64,000 nt of DNA, from positions 1-64,000 of the forward strand of contig ABYL01000028.1 in NCBI GenBank assembly GCA_000173575.1, given 5' to 3'. Below the pieces are notes generated by a model. That model saw nothing but the letters and a program-made list of their open reading frames with translations, was not told the DNA's origin and searched no databases. This DNA comes from Burkholderia sp. H160. Lineage in GTDB: Bacteria > Pseudomonadota > Gammaproteobacteria > Burkholderiales > Burkholderiaceae. The translations under genes were made by a program, and so were the position numbers. Positions 43,990 through 52,349 of the stretch are shown one piece after another; position 1 is the first letter of the stretch, and each line of letters opens with the position of its first letter.

Positions 43990-44330
43990 ATCTTTCCAAA
44001 CGAAGGCGAATGGTCCAACTCGCTTGCATCCTCAAGCCACCACTAGGGGCGACGCATCCTGGTGGTGTGTACGGCGGATGCGACCGCTCCTCCCGCATTC
44101 GGGCGTGGGCGTTTACTGCACGCCGGGTCGCATCGATGTCTTTGGCCGGTGGTAAACCGAACATTCGCCGGTATTCCCGCGCGAATTGCTCGACGCTTTC
44201 ATAGCCCACTGAATAAGCTGCGCTGCTGGCTCTTTCCGACTCATCAGCCTGCGGGCGTCGATCAGGCGCAACTGCCTCACCCCGCCTTCTTGTACCGCAG
44301 CCGCAAGGCCAGCCAAAACGAAGACGCCCA
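43990..44330 (-). pseudogene. Remnant of an AraC-family regulator, frameshifted
   Basis: Pieces of an AraC helix-turn-helix domain occur in successive frames on the minus strand. WASSFWLALRLRY near 44330 resembles the first-helix SSFHxHFR region. RQLRLIDARRLMS comes next. After a frame change near 44225 comes AYSVGYESVEQFAREYRRMFGLPPAKDIDATR, which is the standard C-terminal HTH. The N-terminal ligand domain is missing. The frames cannot be joined without two shifts, so the gene is dead. No intact AraC gene is nearby. Confidence 0.7.
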
Positions 44331-44490
44331 TGCTACTCCGGGTCTTGTATGCAATGCGGTGATCCCACTAATCCATCGCGAGGCACGCGCCTCGCGGATG
44401 GCTGACCGAATAGCGGACATCAAAATGGGCAAATGGCCGTAACGCACTGAGTTTTGGCCACCTGTCACTATCGAGCGAGCGTCGCCTCCT

Positions 44491-44572
44491 GGCCGCACTG
44501 CGTCCCACGACAGGGCACGCCGCTCGCCACCGACCCACGTCTCATGCAACAGGCATAACCGACCCGTTGCTG
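44491..44572 (+). repeat. Dispersed intergenic repeat, copy C
   Basis: It starts GGCCGCACTGCGTCCCACGA and contains TCATGCAACAGGCATAACC followed by GACCCGTTGCTG. This is the cleanest of the three copies and can serve as the reference. It sits in the gap between the AraC remnant and chrA. Confidence 0.65.
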
Positions 44573-44688
44573 TCATCCAGATCTCCGCGATCGTGAAGTC
44601 CGCTATCGCTGAACCGCCAGTCGTTCACGTGCGGCGCCTGCTGCTTTCCTTCCAAAGAAGTCGTCGGCCGGGATCGCGAAGAGGCACG

Positions 44689-45924
44689 TCAGCGCAAAAC
44701 GACTTCGGCGACCCCTGCTATCGCTGAAAGCGCGACGACAGCAAGCGGAGGGATTCTCCAGCGTGTCAGCAAATAGAAGCCGACCGTAGCGACCGCAAAG
44801 TCAACCTCAGATCGGACGGCACTTGTCCACACTGGCGAATATAGTGCGGTCGCCAGCAGCCCGACCACCGCCGCATTCACGCCAGATAGCACGGCCGCCA
44901 TAGAGGGATGCGCGCGAAGTGCTTGCCAGTACGGCAAAGCCGCAAGCACGAGCAGTAGACCGGGCAAAAATATGCCTATCACGGCTAGCAGCGCACCCAA
45001 GCCGTGATGGGGGTTGCTGCTCATGATCCATCCCAGGAAAGCCGAGAACGTGAAAAGCGGCCCAGGCACTGCCTGTGCTGCCCCGTAACCCGCGAGAAAG
45101 TCGTTTGACGACACCCACCCCGTGGCAACGGTTTCTCTTTGCAACAACGGCAGCACCACGTGACCGCCACCGAACACGAGTGCGCCCGAGCGGTAAAAGG
45201 CGTCGAACACACGGACGGCATGGGTAGAATCGAGCGCCGCGAGGCCCGGCAACCCGAACAGCAGCGCACAGAACAAAACGAGTGCGATTACGCCGATGGT
45301 ACGCGACACGCGAAACTCGTTCGTATGCTGTCGCATACCGGCTATGGTTGTCGATGCGGTAGTTCGGCACAACACGAAACCAAATACCGCACCCAGTACG
45401 ATGACGATCAGCTGCGCGTAGACCGTCGTCAACACGGAAAGAATGGCGATTGCAGCGAGGGCGATACCCGCTCTTCGATGGCCCGGACACAAACGGCGTG
45501 CCATGTCCCACACTGCTTGAGCCACCACAGCAACGGCAACGAGTTTCAGTCCGTGAATCAGGCCACTTCCCATAGGACCGCCCAGTTCTGGCGCAACGAT
45601 GGCAAATGCGATCAGCAACGCGACGGATGGCAATGTGAAGCCGCACCATGCGGCCAGCCCACCTGGCCAGCCTGCACGAAGCAGGCCGATTGAAAATCCG
45701 ACCTGGCTGCTCGCGGGCCCGGGGAGAAACTGGCAGAGGCCGACGAGATCGGTGAATGTTTCATCGTCGAGCCAGCGGCGGCGCTCGACGAATTCTCGAC
45801 GGAAGTATCCGATATGAGCGATGGGCCCGCCAAACGACGTCAAGCCGAGTTTCAGAAATGCCGACAGAACCTCGATCGCAGATCCCGTCTTGCTCGGGGG
45901 CGACATTGACATACCTGCTTCCAT
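44689..45924 (-). CDS. chrA: Chromate transporter family protein, two-domain
   Basis: A 411-residue inner-membrane protein of the CHR family. Each half starts with the family pattern: FLKLGLTSFGGPIAHIGYFRREFVERRRWLDD with GLCQFLPGPASSQVG in the first, and FGGGHVVLPLLQRETVATGWVSSNDFLAGYGAAQAVPGPLFTFSAFLG in the second. These full-length proteins export chromate from the cytoplasm using the proton gradient. No chrB regulator is adjacent. Two ATGs (45924 and 45912) could start it. Confidence 0.9.
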   Translation of the reverse strand: MEAGMSMSPPSKTGSAIEVLSAFLKLGLTSFGGPIAHIGYFRREFVERRRWLDDETFTDLVGLCQFLPGPASSQVGFSIGLLRAGWPGGLAAWCGFTLPSVALLIAFAIVAPELGGPMGSGLIHGLKLVAVAVVAQAVWDMARRLCPGHRRAGIALAAIAILSVLTTVYAQLIVIVLGAVFGFVLCRTTASTTIAGMRQHTNEFRVSRTIGVIALVLFCALLFGLPGLAALDSTHAVRVFDAFYRSGALVFGGGHVVLPLLQRETVATGWVSSNDFLAGYGAAQAVPGPLFTFSAFLGWIMSSNPHHGLGALLAVIGIFLPGLLLVLAALPYWQALRAHPSMAAVLSGVNAAVVGLLATALYSPVWTSAVRSEVDFAVATVGFYLLTRWRIPPLAVVALSAIAGVAEVVLR

Positions 45925-46117
45925 TTCGCGTTAGGCTCTGACGGCGGTGAACATTTTCGCGACATTGTAATTGCCTATAGTGTCTCGCCCCGGCTCCTAG
46001 CTCCTGTGTATGCAATAGCTGCACACGGGCCTTCTGTGACCGGCATTCACAAGGTTGCTTCTGGGGCAGTGAGAGGATCCGGTCATCCGCGCCGGCGCCT
46101 CATGGTCAGCGCACGGT

Positions 46118-46543
46118 TCATTGCAGAAACCCTGCGTTACGCAGTGCTTCCTCAGCGGCCTCATGATCTTGAACGGATGTTCCGCCAGAAACACCGATGC
46201 CGCCCACGAGACGCCCTTCGTGGATGATCGGTACGCCACCGCCTACCGGCGTCAGGTGCGGATGGTGCGCCAGCGGGGCAACGGCGGGTTCGGCCATGTA
46301 CCGATTCCATTGGTGCGTGTCGATGCCGAACGACGCGGCGGTCCACGCCTTGTCGATAGCGACATCAACGGTAAGGAAAGGGGCCGCATTTGCGCGCTCG
46401 AAGGCGCGCAGGTGACCTCCTGCATCTGTAATGGCGATTGTCGCGGCGAATCCGCGCGCTGCGCAGGCGCGACGCGCCTCTGCAAGCAATGCTTGCGCGG
46501 CTTCCAGGCTGATCGTTGCCGTGCTGATGATTGGCGATGTCAT
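46118..46543 (-). CDS. GlcG/HbpS-family (DUF336) heme-binding-like protein
   Basis: A 141-residue protein of the GlcG/HbpS family. Seen are ISLEAAQALLAEARRACAARGFAATIAITDAGGHLRAFERAN and PVGGGVPIIHEGRLVGGIGVSGGTSVQDHEAAEEAL, the two conserved blocks. Family members bind heme or corrinoids, or act as small accessory proteins beside oxidoreductases. It follows the zinc-type alcohol dehydrogenase-like gene by 24 bp in the same operon, under the likely control of the divergent LysR gene. Its function there is unknown. Confidence 0.88.
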   Translation of the reverse strand: MTSPIISTATISLEAAQALLAEARRACAARGFAATIAITDAGGHLRAFERANAAPFLTVDVAIDKAWTAASFGIDTHQWNRYMAEPAVAPLAHHPHLTPVGGGVPIIHEGRLVGGIGVSGGTSVQDHEAAEEALRNAGFLQ

Positions 46544-46567
46544 GTTGATGCTCGTTCTCAGAAGGGG

Positions 46568-47581
46568 TCAGTGGTTGGCAATGACGACCTTGCCGATCAT
46601 GTTGCCGGCCTCGACCAGCGCGTGGGCTTCGATGAGACCTGCGGCGTTGATGCCGTCAATGCGTCGGGTCAGGGTGTGCTTGAGGCGGCCCTGGTCAACC
46701 AGCTGCGCCGCGCGGCGCAGCAAGGCGTGTTGCCGTGCGATGGTGTCGGTCGTGAACATCGCGCGGGTGAACATCAGCTCCCAGTGAATCGAGATGGATT
46801 TCCCCTTGAACGGACCGATGTCCAGACCCACCGGATCGTCGATGAGGGCGAACTGGCCCTCCGGGCGCAGCACGGCGGCGATTTGAGGCACATAGGCGGC
46901 GCTGTTGTTCAACCCGGCAACATGGGTGACGTGCTCGATACCGAGCGCGGCCAACTGGGCTGCCCACGGTTGATGGTGATCGAGCACGTAATGCGCGCCA
47001 TGAGCCAGCACCCACTCGCGGGTTTCCGGCCGCGAGGCCGTGCCGATGACGGTCGTACCAGTCAGCTCACGTGCCAGTTGGGTCAGAATCGAGCCGACGC
47101 CGCCCGCCGCTCCGATTACGAGCAGCACGTTGTTGTCGGTCGGGTCCGCTGCCTGAACACGCAGACGATCAAACAGCAGTTCCCACGCGGTGATCGTGGT
47201 CAGCGGCAACGAAGCGGCCTCTGCGAAATCCAATGATGTCGGCATGGGTCCGACGATGCGTTCGTCCACGGCGTGCAGTTCGCTGTTGCAGCCGGGCCGC
47301 TTGATGTCACCGGCGTACCAGACACGGTCGCCTGGCTTGAAGCGCGAGGCCAATGCTCCGGTTGCACGGACGATTCCCGACGCGTCCCAGCCGGCGATGC
47401 GCGCACCGCCTTCCGGAATATCTCCACCGCGCCGGATTTTGGTATCGACCGGGTTGACCGATACCGCTTTCACTTCCACCAGCAGATCGTGGTCGCGCAG
47501 TTCCGGCGTGGGCAGCTCGATATCCTGCAGCGCCTGCGGGTGGCTGATGGGATGGTTCTGATAGAAGCCGATGGCTTTCAT
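46568..47581 (-). CDS. Zinc-type alcohol dehydrogenase-like quinone oxidoreductase
   Basis: A 337-residue medium-chain dehydrogenase/reductase starting MKAIGFYQNHPISHPQALQD. It has the GroES-like domain (SVNPVDTKIRRGG), the coenzyme-binding motif VIGAAGGVGSILTQLA and the family ending LVEAGNMIGKVVI. The catalytic zinc ligands of true alcohol dehydrogenases are not evident, so it resembles NADPH:quinone or enone reductases of the zinc-type ADH-like group. The ATG at 47581 is chosen by homology over an upstream extension to 47668. It is divergent from a LysR gene that probably controls it. Confidence 0.88.
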   Translation of the reverse strand: MKAIGFYQNHPISHPQALQDIELPTPELRDHDLLVEVKAVSVNPVDTKIRRGGDIPEGGARIAGWDASGIVRATGALASRFKPGDRVWYAGDIKRPGCNSELHAVDERIVGPMPTSLDFAEAASLPLTTITAWELLFDRLRVQAADPTDNNVLLVIGAAGGVGSILTQLARELTGTTVIGTASRPETREWVLAHGAHYVLDHHQPWAAQLAALGIEHVTHVAGLNNSAAYVPQIAAVLRPEGQFALIDDPVGLDIGPFKGKSISIHWELMFTRAMFTTDTIARQHALLRRAAQLVDQGRLKHTLTRRIDGINAAGLIEAHALVEAGNMIGKVVIANH

Positions 47582-47613
47582 ACACGTGATCTCCAAGGGG
47601 GTGTGAGACCATG

Positions 47614-47638
47614 TTATCTTTCGCCGATATACGGATAA
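47614..47638. promoter_or_regulatory. Candidate LysR-type operator
   Basis: TTATC (47614-47618) and GATAA (47634-47638) form an interrupted inverted repeat in the 97-bp gap between the divergent dehydrogenase and LysR genes. Size and place fit a LysR regulator site. Confidence 0.4.
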
Positions 47639-47678
47639 ATACCCGCCAGGCTCAAACAATTTCGGCATTTCAACGAAA

Positions 47679-48617
47679 ATGATTCGACTCGATGACGTTC
47701 AGATCTTCGTGCATACAGTGGACTACGGCAGCTTCTCGGAGGCAGCGCGCCAGCTGAATATCGCGCCCGCACATGCGAGTGCGTCAGTGCAGCGACTCGA
47801 AAAGGCGCTGGACACGCGCTTATTCACCCGTTCGACGCGAAGCATGCAACTTTCGGACGCCGGGGAGCGTTACCTGCCGCATGCGCGGGTCATGATTGGT
47901 GCGCTGGAGCAAGGCGAGCAGGCCCTGGCGAACGGCCGGGGGGCGCTGTCCGGGCCGCTGCGGCTGTCCGCTCCGTCTGACTTTGGTCGAAACCTGCTGT
48001 TACCGTGGCTGGATGAATTTCAGCACCGGCACCCTGGTTTGTCGCTGCACGTGAAAATGAGCGACCGTGCGGCCGACCTCATCCGCCAGCCGCTGGATGC
48101 AGTCGTGCGCTACGGAGCGCTGTCAGATTCGTCTCTTCTGGCCATGAAACTGGTCGACAACAATCGACGCGCACTGTGTGCCGCGCCGTCATACCTCGAA
48201 CGGCATGGCGCACCGGCCAAAGTTGAGGATCTGCGGCGCCACAACTGCCTTCGGTACGTCTGGAGCGAGCAGATACATGAACGCTGGCGCTTTACCCCGC
48301 CTGGGGGCGAGCGCACCGTGGCCGTCACAGGCAATCGCATCAGCGACGATGCCGATGCAGTTCGTCGCTGGGCGATAGCCGGGGAAGGCCTTGTCTACAA
48401 GTCGCGGCTGGACCTTATTGACGATCTGAAGGCAGGTCGACTGGTGGAGTTATTTCCCCCAGAGTATTGCGAGCTCGCGCCGCTACACTTGATTTGTGCT
48501 CACCGTGCGCAACTGTCGCCGACGATTAACGCGTTGCATGCTTTCTTGCGGAAGCGCTGCGCTGCATTGCTTGCCAGCCATCCATCGGGGGGGCCTCAGG
48601 CTGTACTCGCGATTTAA
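47679..48617 (+). CDS. LysR-family transcriptional regulator
   Basis: A 312-residue regulator with the N-terminal winged helix (about 1-60: MIRLDDVQIFVHTVDYGSFSEAARQLNIAPAHASASVQRLEKALDTRLFTRSTRSM) and the substrate-binding type effector domain (about 90-300). It belongs to the large group whose members control a divergent oxidoreductase. Here the divergent neighbour is the zinc-type dehydrogenase with a GlcG-like gene after it. It ends LASHPSGGPQAVLAI. The effector is unknown. Confidence 0.9.
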   Translation: MIRLDDVQIFVHTVDYGSFSEAARQLNIAPAHASASVQRLEKALDTRLFTRSTRSMQLSDAGERYLPHARVMIGALEQGEQALANGRGALSGPLRLSAPSDFGRNLLLPWLDEFQHRHPGLSLHVKMSDRAADLIRQPLDAVVRYGALSDSSLLAMKLVDNNRRALCAAPSYLERHGAPAKVEDLRRHNCLRYVWSEQIHERWRFTPPGGERTVAVTGNRISDDADAVRRWAIAGEGLVYKSRLDLIDDLKAGRLVELFPPEYCELAPLHLICAHRAQLSPTINALHAFLRKRCAALLASHPSGGPQAVLAI

Positions 48618-48957
48618 ATGGCCGCCTCCAGGGCGGATCGCTCATTCGGGTGACCCGCAAATGCGAGGGCCGATGACCGCTCCCGGCCGACTGTACGCAT
48701 TTGGCTCCCTTCATCGGATGCTGCCGTTCCCCGCGGCAGCGGCAACTTTGCGGCGCCATACCTGAATGGGTACAGCCGGGCCAGTTTCGGCCAGACGTCT
48801 CTTTCACCCAGAAAGCGGTCGCACGCAGGTGCGTTGTCAACGTCGCGTCGGCCGTTGCGGTCATGCGCCGTCATAGCCTCGCCGACAATATGAGAATCTG
48901 CCAGTCGGCGACGCACTAATGAAGCCGATTCGCCCGCATACATCATGAAGGTTTTCG
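48618..48957. other. Intergenic region ending in a long hairpin
   Basis: The 340 bp between the convergent LysR and ester cyclase-like genes hold no supportable gene. The right end enters a 15-bp perfect inverted repeat (48934-48972). Confidence 0.4.
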
Positions 48958-48972
48958 TCATGATGTATGCGG
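48934..48972. terminator. Perfect 15-bp inverted repeat over the end of the ester cyclase-like gene
   Basis: CCGCATACATCATGA (48934-48948) and its exact reverse complement (48958-48972) are separated by a 9-base loop, AGGTTTTCG. The right arm codes the last residues and stop of the leftward gene. The stem is strong but no T-run follows, so it is a candidate bidirectional transcription stop or mRNA 3'-end stabiliser between convergent genes. Confidence 0.5.
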
Positions 48973-49368
48973 TGCTGTAACCGTGGCCCATCGCTCGACG
49001 ATCTTGCGATTCGCGAACCGCCATAGCACAAAGCCGTGAAACTCGATCTTCTGTCCGGTCACCGCTTCGGTCGCGCGCCACGTGTTTCTCACCACCACCT
49101 TGTCACGCTCGGCGATGATGTCTTCGACGGTGACGCGCAAGTCCGGCCATTTTTGATAAGCCGCCTTCATCATGGTGATTGCCGCTTCCGGGCCGACCTG
49201 CGGCCCCGACGGTTCGTCATGGTCGAGGAAGTCCGCGCTGAAGTTCTGCCGCGCAACTTCGGGCTTCTTCCGGTTCACGAAGTCCTCGAAATGGGCGATC
49301 ACGAATCGCTTCATTTCTTGTAGCGTGAATCCTGGGTCGCCTTCGGGTGGTGTTCGGTAAGCTTCCAT
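48958..49368 (-). CDS. SnoaL-like / ester cyclase family protein
   Basis: A 136-residue NTF2-fold protein: FVIAHFEDFVNRKKPEVARQNFSADFLDHDEP, then VTVEDIIAERDKVVVRNTWRATEAVTG, then HGFVLWRFANRKIVERWATV, the usual layout of the SnoaL/ester cyclase group. These proteins act on diverse small substrates or only bind them. It is 9 bp after the F420-reductase-like gene in the same direction and likely shares its transcript. Its stop codon lies inside a perfect inverted repeat. Confidence 0.85.
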   Translation of the reverse strand: MEAYRTPPEGDPGFTLQEMKRFVIAHFEDFVNRKKPEVARQNFSADFLDHDEPSGPQVGPEAAITMMKAAYQKWPDLRVTVEDIIAERDKVVVRNTWRATEAVTGQKIEFHGFVLWRFANRKIVERWATVTAPHTS

Positions 49369-49377
49369 GGTGCGCCC

Positions 49378-50025
49378 CTACTTCGTGAGCATCTTGAACG
49401 CATGATGCCAGTCGTTGCGGAGAAACCCCGGCAAGCACCACAGCATGCACAACGGCTCGAGCGCACGGGCTGAAACGATGCTCCCGCAATCGTAGGGCTC
49501 CCACCCGAACTGTCGGACGATCGCGCTGACCTGAGCCTTTGCGCCGTGGTCATTGCCACACACGAACATCGTCGGCGTGCCCTGCGAAAAGTGCGGATTC
49601 ACCATCAAGGCATTACCGACACTGTTGAAGGCCTTGACCACATGCGCGTCGGGAAGCTGTGCCTGAATCCATTCGCCATGCGACTCGTTCGGCCCTGTCG
49701 TGTATTTGAGGACCCCGTTGACCGGTGGCTCGTCCGAGAGCGGGTTCGTCGCGTCGATGACCGTCTTGCCAGCAAGGTTCTCTGCACCGGCAAGCTCGAT
49801 CACACTCCCTGCAATGCGGCCGAGCACGGCCAGTACCACGAGTTCGCCATGCCGCGCTGCCTGCTCGAATGTCCCCGCTCGCGCACCGTCAGTCTCGCGA
49901 ACCCATTCCTGCACGTCGCTCTTTTGCGGGTCTCGCGTGCCCAGCATCGTGTCATACGCGTGTTTGACGAAGCCCGCGCCGAGCGCCCGGCCGACGACGC
50001 CCGATCCCAATATGCCCACTTTCAT
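49378..50025 (-). CDS. NADPH-dependent F420 reductase-like Rossmann protein 1
   Basis: A 215-residue protein with the N-terminal dinucleotide motif MKVGILGSGVVGRALGAGF, GTRDPQK (NADP 2'-phosphate pocket) and a KAFNSVG element, as in the F420H2:NADP oxidoreductase-like/NADP oxidoreductase family often found in proteobacteria that lack F420. The ATG at 50025 has a GGAGGG site. It belongs to a leftward group with a related paralogue, an aldehyde dehydrogenase and the ester cyclase-like gene. The reaction is unknown. Confidence 0.85.
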   Translation of the reverse strand: MKVGILGSGVVGRALGAGFVKHAYDTMLGTRDPQKSDVQEWVRETDGARAGTFEQAARHGELVVLAVLGRIAGSVIELAGAENLAGKTVIDATNPLSDEPPVNGVLKYTTGPNESHGEWIQAQLPDAHVVKAFNSVGNALMVNPHFSQGTPTMFVCGNDHGAKAQVSAIVRQFGWEPYDCGSIVSARALEPLCMLWCLPGFLRNDWHHAFKMLTK

Positions 50026-50067
50026 TTCACCCTCCACGACGATATCCATCCGCGGTAATACCCATGC

Positions 50068-50730
50068 TTAGGCACGCGCGCCCTGGGGCGCGCTGCCCGG
50101 CGGCTCATGCAGCAATGCCAGCCCGATGCGCGCGCCGAACCCCTGCTGGTAGGCAAGCTGCACAAGCAGCATCGCTGCGGGTTCGGCGTAACGCGCGAGG
50201 GCAAGCGGTCCCGCGTCAACCGGTTGAGCTTCGATCTCGTTGACCAGCCTGGCGACGATGGCCCGCGCATCGGCATCGTCGCCGCAGACAAACACGCCCG
50301 CACGGTGTTCGCCGATGAGCATGCTGGGTGAGTGCAGCATCTGTGCGAATGGCGGGATCGCCTTGACCACGGTCGCCCACGGCGCGAGTTTCGCAATCTC
50401 TTCCGCGCCCGACGTGGTTGTTCCGATGGCGAGGCCGCTCAGGTCGGATTTCAGCGCGTTCGTGCAATCCCACATGATCTTCCGACCCCGCACGCTTCCG
50501 GTCTGCCCGAGCGCGTCGGAAGTGACAGTCCAGGGCGTGGCCAGCACCACGACGTCGGCGAACTGCACCGCTTCGGCGACTGTGCCGGCGCGCGCTCCGA
50601 GTTCGGCGGCGCTCGCGTTGAGCTTGTCCATGTCGAGACTGAAGCTCAGCATCACGGCATGGCCGCGTGCGATCAGACGTTTCGCGAGACCGGTGCCGAC
50701 GTTGCCCGCTCCGATGATTCCAATGTTCAT
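50068..50730 (-). CDS. NADPH-dependent F420 reductase-like Rossmann protein 2
   Basis: A 220-residue paralogue of the next gene: MNIGIIGAGNVGTGLAKRLIARGHAVMLSFS, then VVLATPWTV and VVKAIPPFAQM in the place of the KAFN element. It lies 28 bp after the aldehyde dehydrogenase and 42 bp before its paralogue on the same strand. Two related NADPH-binding proteins in tandem suggest a gene duplication with different jobs in one pathway. Confidence 0.85.
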   Translation of the reverse strand: MNIGIIGAGNVGTGLAKRLIARGHAVMLSFSLDMDKLNASAAELGARAGTVAEAVQFADVVVLATPWTVTSDALGQTGSVRGRKIMWDCTNALKSDLSGLAIGTTTSGAEEIAKLAPWATVVKAIPPFAQMLHSPSMLIGEHRAGVFVCGDDADARAIVARLVNEIEAQPVDAGPLALARYAEPAAMLLVQLAYQQGFGARIGLALLHEPPGSAPQGARA

Positions 50731-50758
50731 GATCGAGTCTCCTTCAGTGCGACGGACT

Positions 50759-52246
50759 TCAGGCAAGGTTTGCCCAGACGGTCTTGTACTGCGTGTAGCT
50801 CTCGAGCGCCTCGGCGCCTTGTTCGCGCCCGTAGCCAGACATCTTGTAGCCGCCGAACGGCCCGTTCGGGTGGTACTTGTGCCAGGTGTTGATCCAGACA
50901 GTGCCCGCTTGAATGCGCTCGGCAAGGCGCAGCGCCCGGCTCAGGTCATGGGTTTGAATCCCGGATGCGAGCCCATATGGCGTGTCATTGGCAATGCGCA
51001 CGGCTTCATCGTCACCGTCGAACGGGATGACGGGCAGGACCGGTCCAAAAATCTCTTCACGGCTGATTTCCAGATCATTGGTCGCGTCCGCGAAGATGGT
51101 GGGCTCGATGAAGAGGCCACGGCCGTCGATCTTGCGCACGTCGCCGCCGGCCACGAGGCGCGCGCTCGACGCCTTGCCGGATTCGACGTAGTGCAGCACC
51201 TTGTCGAACTCCGTCTTTGAAGCGAGCGGCCCTACCTGGGTCCGCGGGTCAAGCGGATCTCCGAGCACCGCGGCCTCGGCCATTGCAGCGAGCCGCTCGA
51301 CGACGTCATCGTAGACCGGCCGTTCGACAAGGAGCCGCGAGCCCGCTACGCAGACCTCCCCCTTGTTCCAGAACACGCCCCAGAATGCCGCCTGTACCGC
51401 CGCATCGAGATCGGCGTCGGCGAAGATGATGTTCGGCGACTTACCGCCCAGTTCCATCGTCATGTGCTTCAACGTCGTCGCGCCGTTGCGGAGGATGTCC
51501 TGCCCCACGCCCGTGGACCCCGTGAAAGCAATCTTGTCGATCCGCGGATGTTTGACAAGCGCGTTGCCAAGCGTGCTGCCAGGGCCCGTGACCAGGTTGT
51601 AGGCGCCGTCCGGCACTCCGGCATCGAGCATCACCTGCGCGAGCGCCAGCGCCGTCAGCGGCGTGTCGGAGGCCGGCTTGTGCACGATAGTGTTGCCCGC
51701 CGCCAGTGCCGGCGCAACCTTCGAGCAGGTCAGCGCCAGCGGGAAATTGAACGGCGTGATGGCTGCCACCACGCCAAGCGGCTCGCGACGCGTGAGAATC
51801 CGGATCTGCGGCTCGTACGACGTGCGATAGCTGCCGTCCATCGCATGCATGGCGAGTCCGCCGAAGAAGCGGAACAGCCCGGAGCAGTGCGGCATGATGA
51901 CGTCGATGAAATCGCGATAAGGCATGCCCATGTCCATTGCTTCACGCAGCGCGAAGTCTTCCGCCCGCTCGTCCAGCAGATCGGCCACGCGGAACAGAAT
52001 TCTGGCGCGGGCTTCGTGATCCAGGCGCGGCCAGTCACCCGCCTCGAAAGCGCTGCGCGCCGCTGCAACCGCTGCATCGGCGTCCTCGGGAGACGCCTTC
52101 GCAACCTCCGTGATGGTCTCCTCTGTGGTCGGGTCGACCGTCTGCACAGTCGCTCCGTCTGACGCATCACGCCATTTGCCGTCGATCAGCAGCTGTCCCC
52201 GCGGCAGACGTTTGCGCTGTGGAATCCGCACCGGTTCCTGATTCAT
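50759..52246 (-). CDS. NAD(P)-dependent aldehyde dehydrogenase
   Basis: A 495-residue enzyme of the ALDH superfamily that oxidises an aldehyde to an acid. The active-site set is visible: Asn in ITPFNFPLAL, Glu in TMELGGKSPNIIFADADLD and catalytic Cys in NKGEVCVAGSRLLVERPVYDD (the residue after the Cys is Val where many have Cys or Ala). WINTWHKYHPNGPFGGYKMSGYGREQG closes the pattern. It heads a leftward operon of two NADPH-binding proteins and a SnoaL-like protein and is divergent from a LysR gene. The substrate is not evident. Confidence 0.92.
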   Translation of the reverse strand: MNQEPVRIPQRKRLPRGQLLIDGKWRDASDGATVQTVDPTTEETITEVAKASPEDADAAVAAARSAFEAGDWPRLDHEARARILFRVADLLDERAEDFALREAMDMGMPYRDFIDVIMPHCSGLFRFFGGLAMHAMDGSYRTSYEPQIRILTRREPLGVVAAITPFNFPLALTCSKVAPALAAGNTIVHKPASDTPLTALALAQVMLDAGVPDGAYNLVTGPGSTLGNALVKHPRIDKIAFTGSTGVGQDILRNGATTLKHMTMELGGKSPNIIFADADLDAAVQAAFWGVFWNKGEVCVAGSRLLVERPVYDDVVERLAAMAEAAVLGDPLDPRTQVGPLASKTEFDKVLHYVESGKASSARLVAGGDVRKIDGRGLFIEPTIFADATNDLEISREEIFGPVLPVIPFDGDDEAVRIANDTPYGLASGIQTHDLSRALRLAERIQAGTVWINTWHKYHPNGPFGGYKMSGYGREQGAEALESYTQYKTVWANLA

Positions 52247-52349
52247 AGCCGTGCTCCTCGCAGTTCATTCGGTTAAGCCTATTTTCGGCGTGCTATCGAG
52301 GCTGGTCTATGCTGTGAGGCATCGAAACAGTTGTGAGCGAAGGTGCAAG

